Shown: positions 39,762 through 48,152 of the stretch, piece after piece | Layout of the letters: the number at the start of each line of letters is the position of its first letter | Numbering within the stretch: position 1 is the stretch's first letter | DNA from: Pseudorhodobacter antarcticus | GTDB lineage: Bacteria > Pseudomonadota > Alphaproteobacteria > Rhodobacterales > Rhodobacteraceae | Length of the DNA: 51,365 nt | Direction: 5' to 3' | Assembly: GCA_945871285.1 (NCBI GenBank) | Contig: CAMBWO010000002.1 | Span: forward strand, 1 to 51,365 | Notes under the pieces: generated by a model | The model's input: only the letters and a program-made list of their open reading frames with translations | Database searches by the model: none | What the model was told of the DNA's origin: nothing | Program-made: the position numbers and the translations under genes

Positions 39762-40925
39762 TCAATAGCTTTTCGGCAGACCAAGCCCGACCTGGGCGAT
39801 ATAGTTCTTGCCCATCTCGTTCGTGATCGGCGCAAAGATCAGCTGACGTATATCACGGTAATAGCGCTGCATGTGGTATTCCATCGCAAAGCCATAGCCG
39901 GCCAGAACCCGCATCCCCCGGTCGGTCGTGCGAAACGCCGCCTCGGATGCGAAATATTTGGCCATCGACGCGGGCAGTGAACAATCCTGCCCCTGATCCT
40001 GCATCCACGACGCCTTGTAGGTCATCAGCCGCGCAAGCTCGATCTCGGTCAGACTGTCGGCCAGGGGGTGCTGCACCGCCTGGAACTGCCCGATGGGTCG
40101 GCCAAAAGCGGCGCGTTCCTTGGCATATTGCACCGCATCGTCCAGCGCCCCTTGGCCCAGACCCACGCAAACAGCGGCGACAAAGATGCGTTCGTTGTTC
40201 AGCGTGTCGATGATGGCATGCCAACCCCGGCCCTCGGTGCCGACGACCGAGGATTTCGGAACGCGCACGTCCTTGTAGCTGACCTCGTAGGAATGCAGGA
40301 ACTTCGACCCCAGCTTTTCGATCTTGCGATAGGTTATCCCGGGTGTGTCCTTTGGGATCAGGAACACCGTCAGCCCGTGCGACAGCTTATCCGGGTTCCG
40401 CGCCGTCCGCGCCACCACGAACAGCCAGGACGCGATGTTCAGCCCCGTCGTCCAGATCTTGGCACCGTTGATGATGAAATCATCGCCGTCGGCAACTGCC
40501 TTGGTTTTCATCGCACCCAGAATGTCGGTGCCGCCATCAGGTTCGGTCATCGACAGGGCAAAGTGAACATCCCCCGTGGCGATGCGGGGCAGAAACTCCT
40601 GTTTCTGTTCCGCACTGCCGTGCCGTTCGATCGTCACCGCCCCGAACGAGATGTCCAGCCCATAGGCCAGCGCCACGGTTGAGGAATGCCGCGCCAGTTC
40701 CTCCAGCACGATGGTTTCCTCGACTACGCCGCCGCCAGTGCCGCCAAACTCCTCGGGAACGGAGGCGCCCATCAGTCCGATCTCGGCCATCTTGTCCAGC
40801 AATCCCTCCGGGAAGGTGCCCTTGGCGTCCCACTCGGCCACCGCATCCTTGGGCATTTCGCGTTCCACGAACTTTCGCACCAGATCGCGCAGAGCAAGCT
40901 GATCCTCGGTGAAGTCAAAGTTCAT
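39762..40925 (-). CDS. Acyl-CoA dehydrogenase
   Basis: MNFDFTEDQLALRDLVRKFVEREMPK; FALSMTEPDGGTDILGAMKTKAV. Confidence 0.94.
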   Translation of the reverse strand: MNFDFTEDQLALRDLVRKFVEREMPKDAVAEWDAKGTFPEGLLDKMAEIGLMGASVPEEFGGTGGGVVEETIVLEELARHSSTVALAYGLDISFGAVTIERHGSAEQKQEFLPRIATGDVHFALSMTEPDGGTDILGAMKTKAVADGDDFIINGAKIWTTGLNIASWLFVVARTARNPDKLSHGLTVFLIPKDTPGITYRKIEKLGSKFLHSYEVSYKDVRVPKSSVVGTEGRGWHAIIDTLNNERIFVAAVCVGLGQGALDDAVQYAKERAAFGRPIGQFQAVQHPLADSLTEIELARLMTYKASWMQDQGQDCSLPASMAKYFASEAAFRTTDRGMRVLAGYGFAMEYHMQRYYRDIRQLIFAPITNEMGKNYIAQVGLGLPKSY

Positions 40926-40971
40926 GGTCGTCCTCCCGTTTGCCCCGATCCGCAAAGACCGAAGCCATTTT

Positions 40972-40998
40972 CGTACCTATCAGTATCTAAGTCTACTA
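40972..40998 (-). promoter_or_regulatory. Conserved promoter/operator element, copy A
   Basis: Minus strand TAGTAGACTTAGATACTGATAGGTACG, 46 nt before acyl-CoA dehydrogenase start. Confidence 0.65.
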
Positions 40999-41147
40999 AT
41001 GGGTATGTTGTCAACTGCCTGTCGTCGATTGATCGCGCCCGGCGTCGAAAAAGAGGTGTCATGTGCCCACTTGCCCCGAAGCTCAATCGCCCTGTCGCGG
41101 CAGGGGGCCCATATTCCAGTTGACATGATCTCGGATCGGCTACTAAC

Positions 41148-41174
41148 TAGTATGCAATGATACTGAAAGGTAGG
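41148..41174 (+). promoter_or_regulatory. Conserved promoter/operator element, copy B
   Basis: TAGTATGCAATGATACTGAAAGGTAGG, 47 nt before CoA ligase start; 20/27 identical to copy A in gene orientation. Confidence 0.65.
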
Positions 41175-41221
41175 CATGCCGGCGCGGTCTGCGGGTCGCG
41201 TGTTTGGGGGAGGGGTCGGTC

Positions 41222-42820
41222 ATGAACCAGAATGCCACGGCAGTTGACGGCGGCCCCGCAGTCCCGGCCGAACGGGTTTTTCATTACATGCTGCAAAACC
41301 GCGCCGCCGCCGCCTCAGGGCAAAAACCCTTTCTCGTAATGGACAACCGCAGCCTGACCTGGGCCGATACGGATGAACAGGTGAACCGTTGGGCCCACGG
41401 CATTGCCGCCTGCGGCGTCACCAAGGGCGACCGCGTGCTGTTGATGATCCCCTCAGGCATCGAACATGTGCTGATCTGGCTGGCCCTGTGCAAACTTGGC
41501 GCGATCATGGTGCCGGTCAACGACGCTTATCATGGGGCGATGCTGCGCCATCAAGTCAACGATTCCACGGCGGCGCTGGCCATCGTCGCCGCCCGCCATC
41601 TGCCCGCTTGGGCCAATCTGGCCGCCGATCTGCCGCATCTGCGCCAGATCGCCGTGATGGGTGGCCCCGCCCCGGACACGCCGGCGCCATGGTCCTGGTC
41701 CGACGCCGCCCTGCTGTTCTGCCCCGACACCACACCCTTGCCCCGCATCGTCCACGGTCATGACCCGATGGCGATCTTCTACACCTCGGGCACCACTGGC
41801 CCGTCCAAGGGCGTGCTGTACAGCTATGCCCAGGCCTGGACCTCGGCCCAGGTTCCGGCCGAGTGGTGCCTGCCCGAAGACGTCTTTTACATGTTCCTGC
41901 CGATGTTCCATGTCGGCCTGTCCCAGATGGTCGGCCTGGTCCTGCTGTCCGGGGCCACGATGGTCATCCGCGAGAAGTTCAGCGCCAGCGCCTTCTGGCC
42001 CGATGTGCGCCGCCATGGCGTGACGATAACGATCCTGCTCTCGACCATGCCCAATTTCCTGATGTCACGCCCCGCCGACCCCGCGGATCGCGCCCATCCC
42101 CTGCGCCACGTCATCATCATCCCGCTGCCCGCCGACCTTGAGGCCTTCAAAACCCGCTTCGACGTCCAGATCGCCACCTGGTTCAACATGACCGAGGTCA
42201 GCGTGCCCCTGCGTTCGGACGGCTTTAGCGTGACGGGTGGCACCTCAGCGGGCCGCCCCCGCCCCGGCGTCACCGCGCGCATCGTCGACGACCTTGACCA
42301 GCCGCTGCCCGCGGGCATGGCCGGCGAACTGGTCCTGCGCGCCGATACCCCGTGGGAGTTTTGCCTGGGCTACTGGCAAAACCCCGCCAAGACGGTCGAG
42401 GCCTGGCGCAACCTGTGGTTCCACACCGGTGACGCCTTCCGCACCGATGACGCGGGCAATTTCTACTTTGTCGACCGGCTCAAGGACACGATCCGCCGCC
42501 GCGGTGAAAACATCTCGTCCTTCGAGGTCGAGCGCGAGATGGAAAGCCACCCCGCCGTTCTGGAATCCGCCGCCGTCGCCGTGCCCTCGGGCTGGGGCGA
42601 GGATGACATCAAGGCCGTCGTTGCCCTGAAACCCGGCGCCACCCTGACCGCGCCAGACCTGCACGCCCATCTTGCAGCACGGCTGCCCGCCTACATGGTG
42701 CCCCGCTTCATCGAAATCCTGGCCCAGGAATTGCCCAAAACCCCGACCGGCAAGACGGTCAAGGCCGCCCTGCGCGCCACCGGCACCGCCGCCGCCTGGG
42801 AATCCGGGGGCAAAACATGA
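41222..42820 (+). CDS. AMP-dependent CoA ligase (CaiC-like)
   Basis: IFYTSGTTGPSKGVLYSY; DRLKDTIRRRGENISSFEVE; PKTPTGKTVKAAL. Confidence 0.93.
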   Translation: MNQNATAVDGGPAVPAERVFHYMLQNRAAAASGQKPFLVMDNRSLTWADTDEQVNRWAHGIAACGVTKGDRVLLMIPSGIEHVLIWLALCKLGAIMVPVNDAYHGAMLRHQVNDSTAALAIVAARHLPAWANLAADLPHLRQIAVMGGPAPDTPAPWSWSDAALLFCPDTTPLPRIVHGHDPMAIFYTSGTTGPSKGVLYSYAQAWTSAQVPAEWCLPEDVFYMFLPMFHVGLSQMVGLVLLSGATMVIREKFSASAFWPDVRRHGVTITILLSTMPNFLMSRPADPADRAHPLRHVIIIPLPADLEAFKTRFDVQIATWFNMTEVSVPLRSDGFSVTGGTSAGRPRPGVTARIVDDLDQPLPAGMAGELVLRADTPWEFCLGYWQNPAKTVEAWRNLWFHTGDAFRTDDAGNFYFVDRLKDTIRRRGENISSFEVEREMESHPAVLESAAVAVPSGWGEDDIKAVVALKPGATLTAPDLHAHLAARLPAYMVPRFIEILAQELPKTPTGKTVKAALRATGTAAAWESGGKT

Positions 42821-43794
42821 CCCGCACGCGATCGAAACTCACCCAGGGCCGCATCGTGCTGGCCATCGCCATCATCGCCTTTGCCACGTTCTCGTTGCTG
42901 GTTCCGGGATTTCTGTCGGCGGGCAATGTCTCGCGCCTGTTGCAGAACGTCTCGATCCTCGGCATCCTTGCCATGGGCATGGCCCTGTCCATCATCGGGC
43001 GCGGCATCGACCTGTCGATGGTTGCCTCGATGGCCGTCTCGGTCGCCTGGATGCTGGCCGAGATGAATGCAGGTGCCTCCTTTGCCCATGCCTTCGGTTA
43101 TGCCCTGATATTCAGCATCGCGGTCGGCCTGATCAACGGCGTCCTGATTGCCTACGTGGAAATCCCGCCCATCTTTGCCACCCTTGCCATGGGCACCGCG
43201 ATTTACGGCTTTGGCCGGGTGTTCCTGCTGGCCTCGGATGTCAATTACCTGCCCGACAGCTGGGCCTGGCTGAACACCCTGGCCACCGCCGCCCCCTTGG
43301 GCATTCCCGTCTCGGTCCTGTGCTTTGGTGCCGTCTGCGGCATCGGCCACCTGTTCCTGCGTCGGGCCCGCGAAGGGCGTTACATCTACATGATGGGCGA
43401 CAACCCCCAGGCCGCCCGCATCACGGGCGTGCCCCTGCGCGTGATGATCGTCGCGCAATATGTCCTGACCTCGCTGGTCGCCCTGACGGCGGGCCTGCTG
43501 ATGGCCGCCCTTGTTGCCACGATGAACACGCGCATCGTCGGCTCGACATATGTCTATGACATCATCCTGGTCGCGGTTCTGGGCGGCATCAGCCTGTCTG
43601 GCGGGCGCGGCGGGGCGGGCAGCGTGATCGTCGGCACCCTGCTGATCGGCATCCTGCTGAACGGGATGACCATGATGAACCTGGGCTACACCACCCAGAA
43701 CGTGATCAAGGCGCTGATCCTCTTGGCCGCCCTGATCATGGATTCGCTGGTGAACCCCCGCGACGAACAGACATCCCAGCAGGGAGACATCTGA
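42817..43794 (+). CDS. RbsC-type ABC permease (unfused), cassette 2
   Basis: LGILAMGMALSIIGRGIDLSMVASMAVS...GGISLSGGRGGAGSVIVGTLLIGILLNGMTMMNL; 4-bp overlap with CoA ligase. Confidence 0.94.
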   Translation: MTRTRSKLTQGRIVLAIAIIAFATFSLLVPGFLSAGNVSRLLQNVSILGILAMGMALSIIGRGIDLSMVASMAVSVAWMLAEMNAGASFAHAFGYALIFSIAVGLINGVLIAYVEIPPIFATLAMGTAIYGFGRVFLLASDVNYLPDSWAWLNTLATAAPLGIPVSVLCFGAVCGIGHLFLRRAREGRYIYMMGDNPQAARITGVPLRVMIVAQYVLTSLVALTAGLLMAALVATMNTRIVGSTYVYDIILVAVLGGISLSGGRGGAGSVIVGTLLIGILLNGMTMMNLGYTTQNVIKALILLAALIMDSLVNPRDEQTSQQGDI

Positions 43795-43832
43795 AACCAC
43801 CACTTCACAACCAATCCAGGGAGGACAGGAAC

Positions 43833-44849
43833 TTGAAGATCACCACCACACTCGTCACCGCCGCGACCCTTTGCCTTGCCGTGCTCGCAAGCCCGCTCGC
43901 AGCGCAGGACGCCACACCCGGCGCAGGCTTTTACAACGCGCTCAAGGGCAAGAAGATCGGCTTTGTCCCCATCGCGATGGGCTTCAACGAAACCCAGGCC
44001 TGGCGCACCGCGATGGAACGGCAAGCCGCCGCCCTTGGCTATGAAATCATCGTCCGCGATCCGAACTGGAGCATCGAGGCCGGTATCCAGGCGATCAATT
44101 CCCTGATCGACGAAAAGCCCGATATCCTGATCATCGAAAACATCGACAACAGGTCCTACAACCGCATGGTGCAGAAATCCATCGCGGCGGGCATCCTGAC
44201 CATCCAGACCCAGCAGCGGTCCGAAATTGCCAGCGACGCCTATATGGGGCCGGACTGGAACGAGATGGGCCGCAATGCCGTCGACGGCATGGTGCAACTG
44301 TGCGGCACGGACAGCGGCAAGAATGGCAAGATCGCCATCATTCAGGGTGCCCTGACCGCCCCGGCCAGCCTGCTGCAACAGGCCGGCATCGACGAGGCGC
44401 TGAAAGCGCATCCCGAAATCACGGTCGTTTCCAATCAGGCCGCAGACTGGGACGCGACCAAGGCCTATCAGATCGCCACCACCGTCCTGCAACAGGAACC
44501 CGACCTGTGCGGCATCGTCGGCTTTTGGGATGTGGCCGATGCAGGCATCGCCTCGGCTGTGAAAGAGGCCAATTTGCAGGGCAAGGTCGCCGTCATCACC
44601 TCGGGCAGCGGCGCGCGCGACTCGGCCTGTGACAAGATCGCCTCGGGTGATTTCACCTTCTACACCAGCTACAACACCGCAGGTCAGGGCCGCGATCTGA
44701 ATGCGATCATCCGCACCCTGCTGCAAACCATGCCAGCGCCGGGCAGCAAGCCCTTTGATCTGCTCAGCCCGCTGATCCGCATCACGAAAGACACGATGAC
44801 CCCCTCGTCGTGCTGGACGCTGGACGAACTGGCCCAGATCGGAGGCTAA
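43833..44849 (+). CDS. Periplasmic sugar-type substrate-binding protein, cassette 2 (TTG start)
   Basis: Signal ...AVLASPLAAQ; KGKKIGFVPIAMGFNETQAWRTAMERQAAALGYEIIVRDPNWSIEAGIQAI. Confidence 0.92.
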   Translation: MKITTTLVTAATLCLAVLASPLAAQDATPGAGFYNALKGKKIGFVPIAMGFNETQAWRTAMERQAAALGYEIIVRDPNWSIEAGIQAINSLIDEKPDILIIENIDNRSYNRMVQKSIAAGILTIQTQQRSEIASDAYMGPDWNEMGRNAVDGMVQLCGTDSGKNGKIAIIQGALTAPASLLQQAGIDEALKAHPEITVVSNQAADWDATKAYQIATTVLQQEPDLCGIVGFWDVADAGIASAVKEANLQGKVAVITSGSGARDSACDKIASGDFTFYTSYNTAGQGRDLNAIIRTLLQTMPAPGSKPFDLLSPLIRITKDTMTPSSCWTLDELAQIGG

Positions 44850-44854
44850 GCCGC

Positions 44855-44885
44855 CTTGCCGACCGCGCACCCTGCGGTCGGCAAG
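44855..44885. promoter_or_regulatory. Intercistronic hairpin between binding-protein and fusion-permease genes, cassette 2
   Basis: CTTGCCGACCGC-gcaccct-GCGGTCGGCAAG, 12-bp perfect stem. Confidence 0.7.
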
Positions 44886-44991
44886 CCGATTCCTGCGCAG
44901 AGATCGCAACGGAGCTTTCGAAAACTCCGGGTGCCCAATCGCGGCGGCGGCCCCCCCTGGCCGTCCCCTAGTTGCCAAACCGAGCAAAACC

Positions 44992-47112
44992 ATGACCCGT
45001 GACGACCTTGTCCGCTGGCGGTATCGCCTGATCCCCAACAACGTGCTGGGCGAGATTCTGTCCAAAACCTGGATAGACAACGCCGTTCCTGTCCTGCTGC
45101 TGTCCATCCTGCTGGCGGTCTTTGGCACGCTGGTGCCGAACCTTCTGTCGACGGGCAACCTCAGCAACCTGTCGCAGACGGTGGGGGAATATCTGCTGAT
45201 GGGTCTGGGCCTGACCATCGTCGTGATGGCGGGCGGGATTGACCTGTCGGTCGGCTCGGTCTTTGCGCTGGCCAATCTCTTGGTCATCGCGCTGGCCGGT
45301 TGGGCGGGCCTGTCGCTGTGGGTGGCGGTGCCGCTGACCTTGCTGGCGGGCGGGTTGGTCGGGCTGGTGAATGGCGTCCTTGTCGGCTACCTGCGCCTGC
45401 GCGCCTTTCTGACCACGCTCGTTACCCTGATCGTGGTGCGCGCGCTGGTGGACAGCCTTTTGCTGGGCTATTCTCAGCAAATCGGCGCCGCCCCGATTGT
45501 TTCGGGCTTTTGGGATTACCTGGCCTTCGGCACCTTTTACGGCATGGCCGCCAGCTTCATGGCCGCCGTCGCCTTGGCCGTGGCCGTTCATGTTTTCCTG
45601 ACCCGCCTGCGGCCCGGCTGGCACATCATCGCCGTCGGCGGATCGCGCCGGGCGGCCCATAACGCCGGGATCGACGTGCGCCGCACGGTCTGCCTGACCT
45701 ATGTCGCCTCGGGCGTGCTCGCCGCCCTCGCCGGCGTCTTTTACGCCGCCCGCCTGATGAGCCTTGGCGCCGAAACCGGGGTGGGCCTTGAAATCACGGT
45801 CCTGACCGCCGTCGTCCTTGGCGGCACCTCGCTTGGCGGCGGGCGCGGTTCGGTGGTCAAGACCGTGCTGGGCATCATCATCGTGGTCGTCATCACCAAC
45901 AGTCTGCTGCGCTTCAACCTGCCCAGCGGTTCCTCATCCCTCGCCCTTGGCATCATCCTGCTGCTCGCCGTCGCCATCGACGTCCGCTGGGTCAAGAACA
46001 AACGCAAGGTCCTGGACCAGACCTACGTCGCCCCCACCTATTTCGAGCTTCCCCCTTTGCCGGATGCCCGCCGCGGGGCCGCCACCCCCTATGCCGTGAA
46101 TGACCACCTCGCCTCAGCCGAACCCATCGGCCTTGGCCTGCTCGACGGTCCCGAGGATGTCATTCTGGACACCGACGACAACCTGTACACCGGCAGCCGC
46201 GATGGCAACATCCTGCGCCTGATGGCCCCCGACTACAAAACCATCGAGCATTTCGCCCATATCGGCGGCCAACCCCTCGGCCTCGCCTTCGACCGGGCCG
46301 GCAACCTGGTAACCTGCGTCGCGGGGATGGGCCTTTATATGGTCCGCCCCAACCGCGAGGTTGTGAAACTGTCCGATGAAACCAACCGCACCCTGTTTTC
46401 CATCATCGACGACAGCCGGATGCGTCTTGCCGACGACCTTGACATCGCCCCTGATGGCCGGGTGTTCTTCAGCGAGGCCACCATCCGCTATTCCCTGCAC
46501 GACTGGATGGTCGACGCCCTCGAAGGGCGCGGCAATGGCCGCATCATCTGTTACGATCCCCGCGACGGGTCCTCGCGCACCGTCCTGCCCCGCCTGCAAT
46601 TTCCCAACGGCATCTGTATGGTGCCGGATGGCCAATCTTTCCTCTATGCCGAAACCTGGGGCTGCCGCGTCAGCCGCTATTACTTCGATGGCCCCAAAAA
46701 GGGCCGCACCGAAATCGTCATCGCCAACCTGCCGGGCTACCCCGACAACATCAACCGCGCCTCGGATGGCACCTTCTGGCTTGCCATGATCGGAATGCGC
46801 ACCCCGGCCTTCGATCTGTCGCAACGCATGCCCGGCTTTCGCCGCCGCATGGCAATGCAGGTCGCGCGTGACCAGTGGGTGTTCCCCAACCTCAACACCG
46901 GCGGCGTGATCAAGTTCGACCTTGCAGGTCAGGTCCTGCAATCGCTGTGGGATGGCGAGGGAGGCCGCCACCCGCAAGTCACCTCGATGCGCGAACACAA
47001 GGGCTGGCTCTACCTCGGCGGCATCTTCAACAACCGCATCGGGCGCATCAGACTTCCCGACGCCGACCAGACCTGGACCGCACAGGCGTCCTATTGGGGG
47101 GCCAAATCATGA
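44992..47112 (+). CDS. Fusion: RbsC-type ABC permease + C-terminal strictosidine-synthase/SMP-30-like propeller, cassette 2
   Basis: LGLTIVVMAGGIDLSVGSVFALANLL...LGGTSLGGGRGSVVKTVLGIII then DGPEDVILDTDDNLYTGSRDG...QFPNGICM...YAETWGCRVSRYYFDGPKKG...PGYPDNI; 706 aa. Confidence 0.94.
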   Translation: MTRDDLVRWRYRLIPNNVLGEILSKTWIDNAVPVLLLSILLAVFGTLVPNLLSTGNLSNLSQTVGEYLLMGLGLTIVVMAGGIDLSVGSVFALANLLVIALAGWAGLSLWVAVPLTLLAGGLVGLVNGVLVGYLRLRAFLTTLVTLIVVRALVDSLLLGYSQQIGAAPIVSGFWDYLAFGTFYGMAASFMAAVALAVAVHVFLTRLRPGWHIIAVGGSRRAAHNAGIDVRRTVCLTYVASGVLAALAGVFYAARLMSLGAETGVGLEITVLTAVVLGGTSLGGGRGSVVKTVLGIIIVVVITNSLLRFNLPSGSSSLALGIILLLAVAIDVRWVKNKRKVLDQTYVAPTYFELPPLPDARRGAATPYAVNDHLASAEPIGLGLLDGPEDVILDTDDNLYTGSRDGNILRLMAPDYKTIEHFAHIGGQPLGLAFDRAGNLVTCVAGMGLYMVRPNREVVKLSDETNRTLFSIIDDSRMRLADDLDIAPDGRVFFSEATIRYSLHDWMVDALEGRGNGRIICYDPRDGSSRTVLPRLQFPNGICMVPDGQSFLYAETWGCRVSRYYFDGPKKGRTEIVIANLPGYPDNINRASDGTFWLAMIGMRTPAFDLSQRMPGFRRRMAMQVARDQWVFPNLNTGGVIKFDLAGQVLQSLWDGEGGRHPQVTSMREHKGWLYLGGIFNNRIGRIRLPDADQTWTAQASYWGAKS

Positions 47113-48152
47113 TCTCCTGGGTCCGCTCCCGCATCGACACCTTTCTGGGCCAGGGCGACGCCGCCGTGACCGTCCCGCCGATGGACGGCGCGCTGTCGCC
47201 CAACACCCGGCTGGACCGCGCCGCCCTTGTCGCACGGATGGATTCCCCCGACGACATCGCCCAGGGTGACGCCACCTATGTCTCCAGCGGCAACACCGTC
47301 TACCGCCTTGCGCCGGACGGCACCCCCGAACCCTTTCACCACTTTGCTGAAACCATCACCTGCCTTGCCGCACGGGGCGACCGGCTGGCCGTGGGCCAGG
47401 CCGACACCATCATCCTGCTGCACGAAGGCTGCGAAACCATCGTTTCCGTCCCATGCCCCACTGCGCTTGCATTCAACGGCGACACCCTGATCGCGACCCA
47501 AGGCTCCAGCCGCAATGCGCCGCACCAGTGGAAACATGACCTGATGCAGCGCGGATCGACCGGTGCCGTCTGGCAGATCGCCCCGAACGCCGCACCCAAA
47601 CCCCTCGCCACCGGGCTTGCCTGGCCGAACGGCATCGCCATCACGCCCATCGGCATCGTCATCTCGGAAAGCTGGCACCACCGCCTGATCCGGCTTGGCA
47701 CCGCCCAACCCGTCCTGTCCGACCTGCCCGGCTATCCCGCGCGCCTCGCCCCGGCGCGGGATGGCTGGTGGCTTGCCCTTTTTGCCCCGCGCGGCCAACT
47801 GGTCGAATTCGTCCTGCGGGAACGCCGCTACTGCACCCGCATGATGGCCGAGATTGACCCCGACAACTGGCTTGCCCCCGCCATCGCCCCGCCCAAAAGC
47901 TTTCTTGAACCCATGATGGGCGGGGCGCTGCGCTCCCACGGCTTCGCCAAACCTTGGGCGCCCTCAAACTCCTATGGGCTGCTCGTGTGCCTTGACGCCC
48001 ATTTCCGCCCGATCCGCAGCTTTCACAGCCGCGCCGATGGCACCCGCCACGGCATCACGGCGGCACTGGACCTCGGGTCACATGTCCTCGTCGCCTCGCA
48101 CGGCGGCAACGCGCTGCTCAAACTTGACCCGACGGCGGGGGACCGACCATGA
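47109..48152 (+). CDS. Stand-alone SMP-30/strictosidine-synthase-like beta-propeller protein, cassette 2
   Basis: MISWVRSRIDTFLGQG...VPPMDGALSPNTRL; GLAWPNGIAI; DLPGYPARLAPARDGWWLALF; ATGA overlaps on both sides. Confidence 0.82.
   Translation: MISWVRSRIDTFLGQGDAAVTVPPMDGALSPNTRLDRAALVARMDSPDDIAQGDATYVSSGNTVYRLAPDGTPEPFHHFAETITCLAARGDRLAVGQADTIILLHEGCETIVSVPCPTALAFNGDTLIATQGSSRNAPHQWKHDLMQRGSTGAVWQIAPNAAPKPLATGLAWPNGIAITPIGIVISESWHHRLIRLGTAQPVLSDLPGYPARLAPARDGWWLALFAPRGQLVEFVLRERRYCTRMMAEIDPDNWLAPAIAPPKSFLEPMMGGALRSHGFAKPWAPSNSYGLLVCLDAHFRPIRSFHSRADGTRHGITAALDLGSHVLVASHGGNALLKLDPTAGDRP

Noticed and set aside
43686-45287. 533-aa minus ORF over the cassette 2 binding protein and permease start
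   Set aside because: Antisense shadow, no family features
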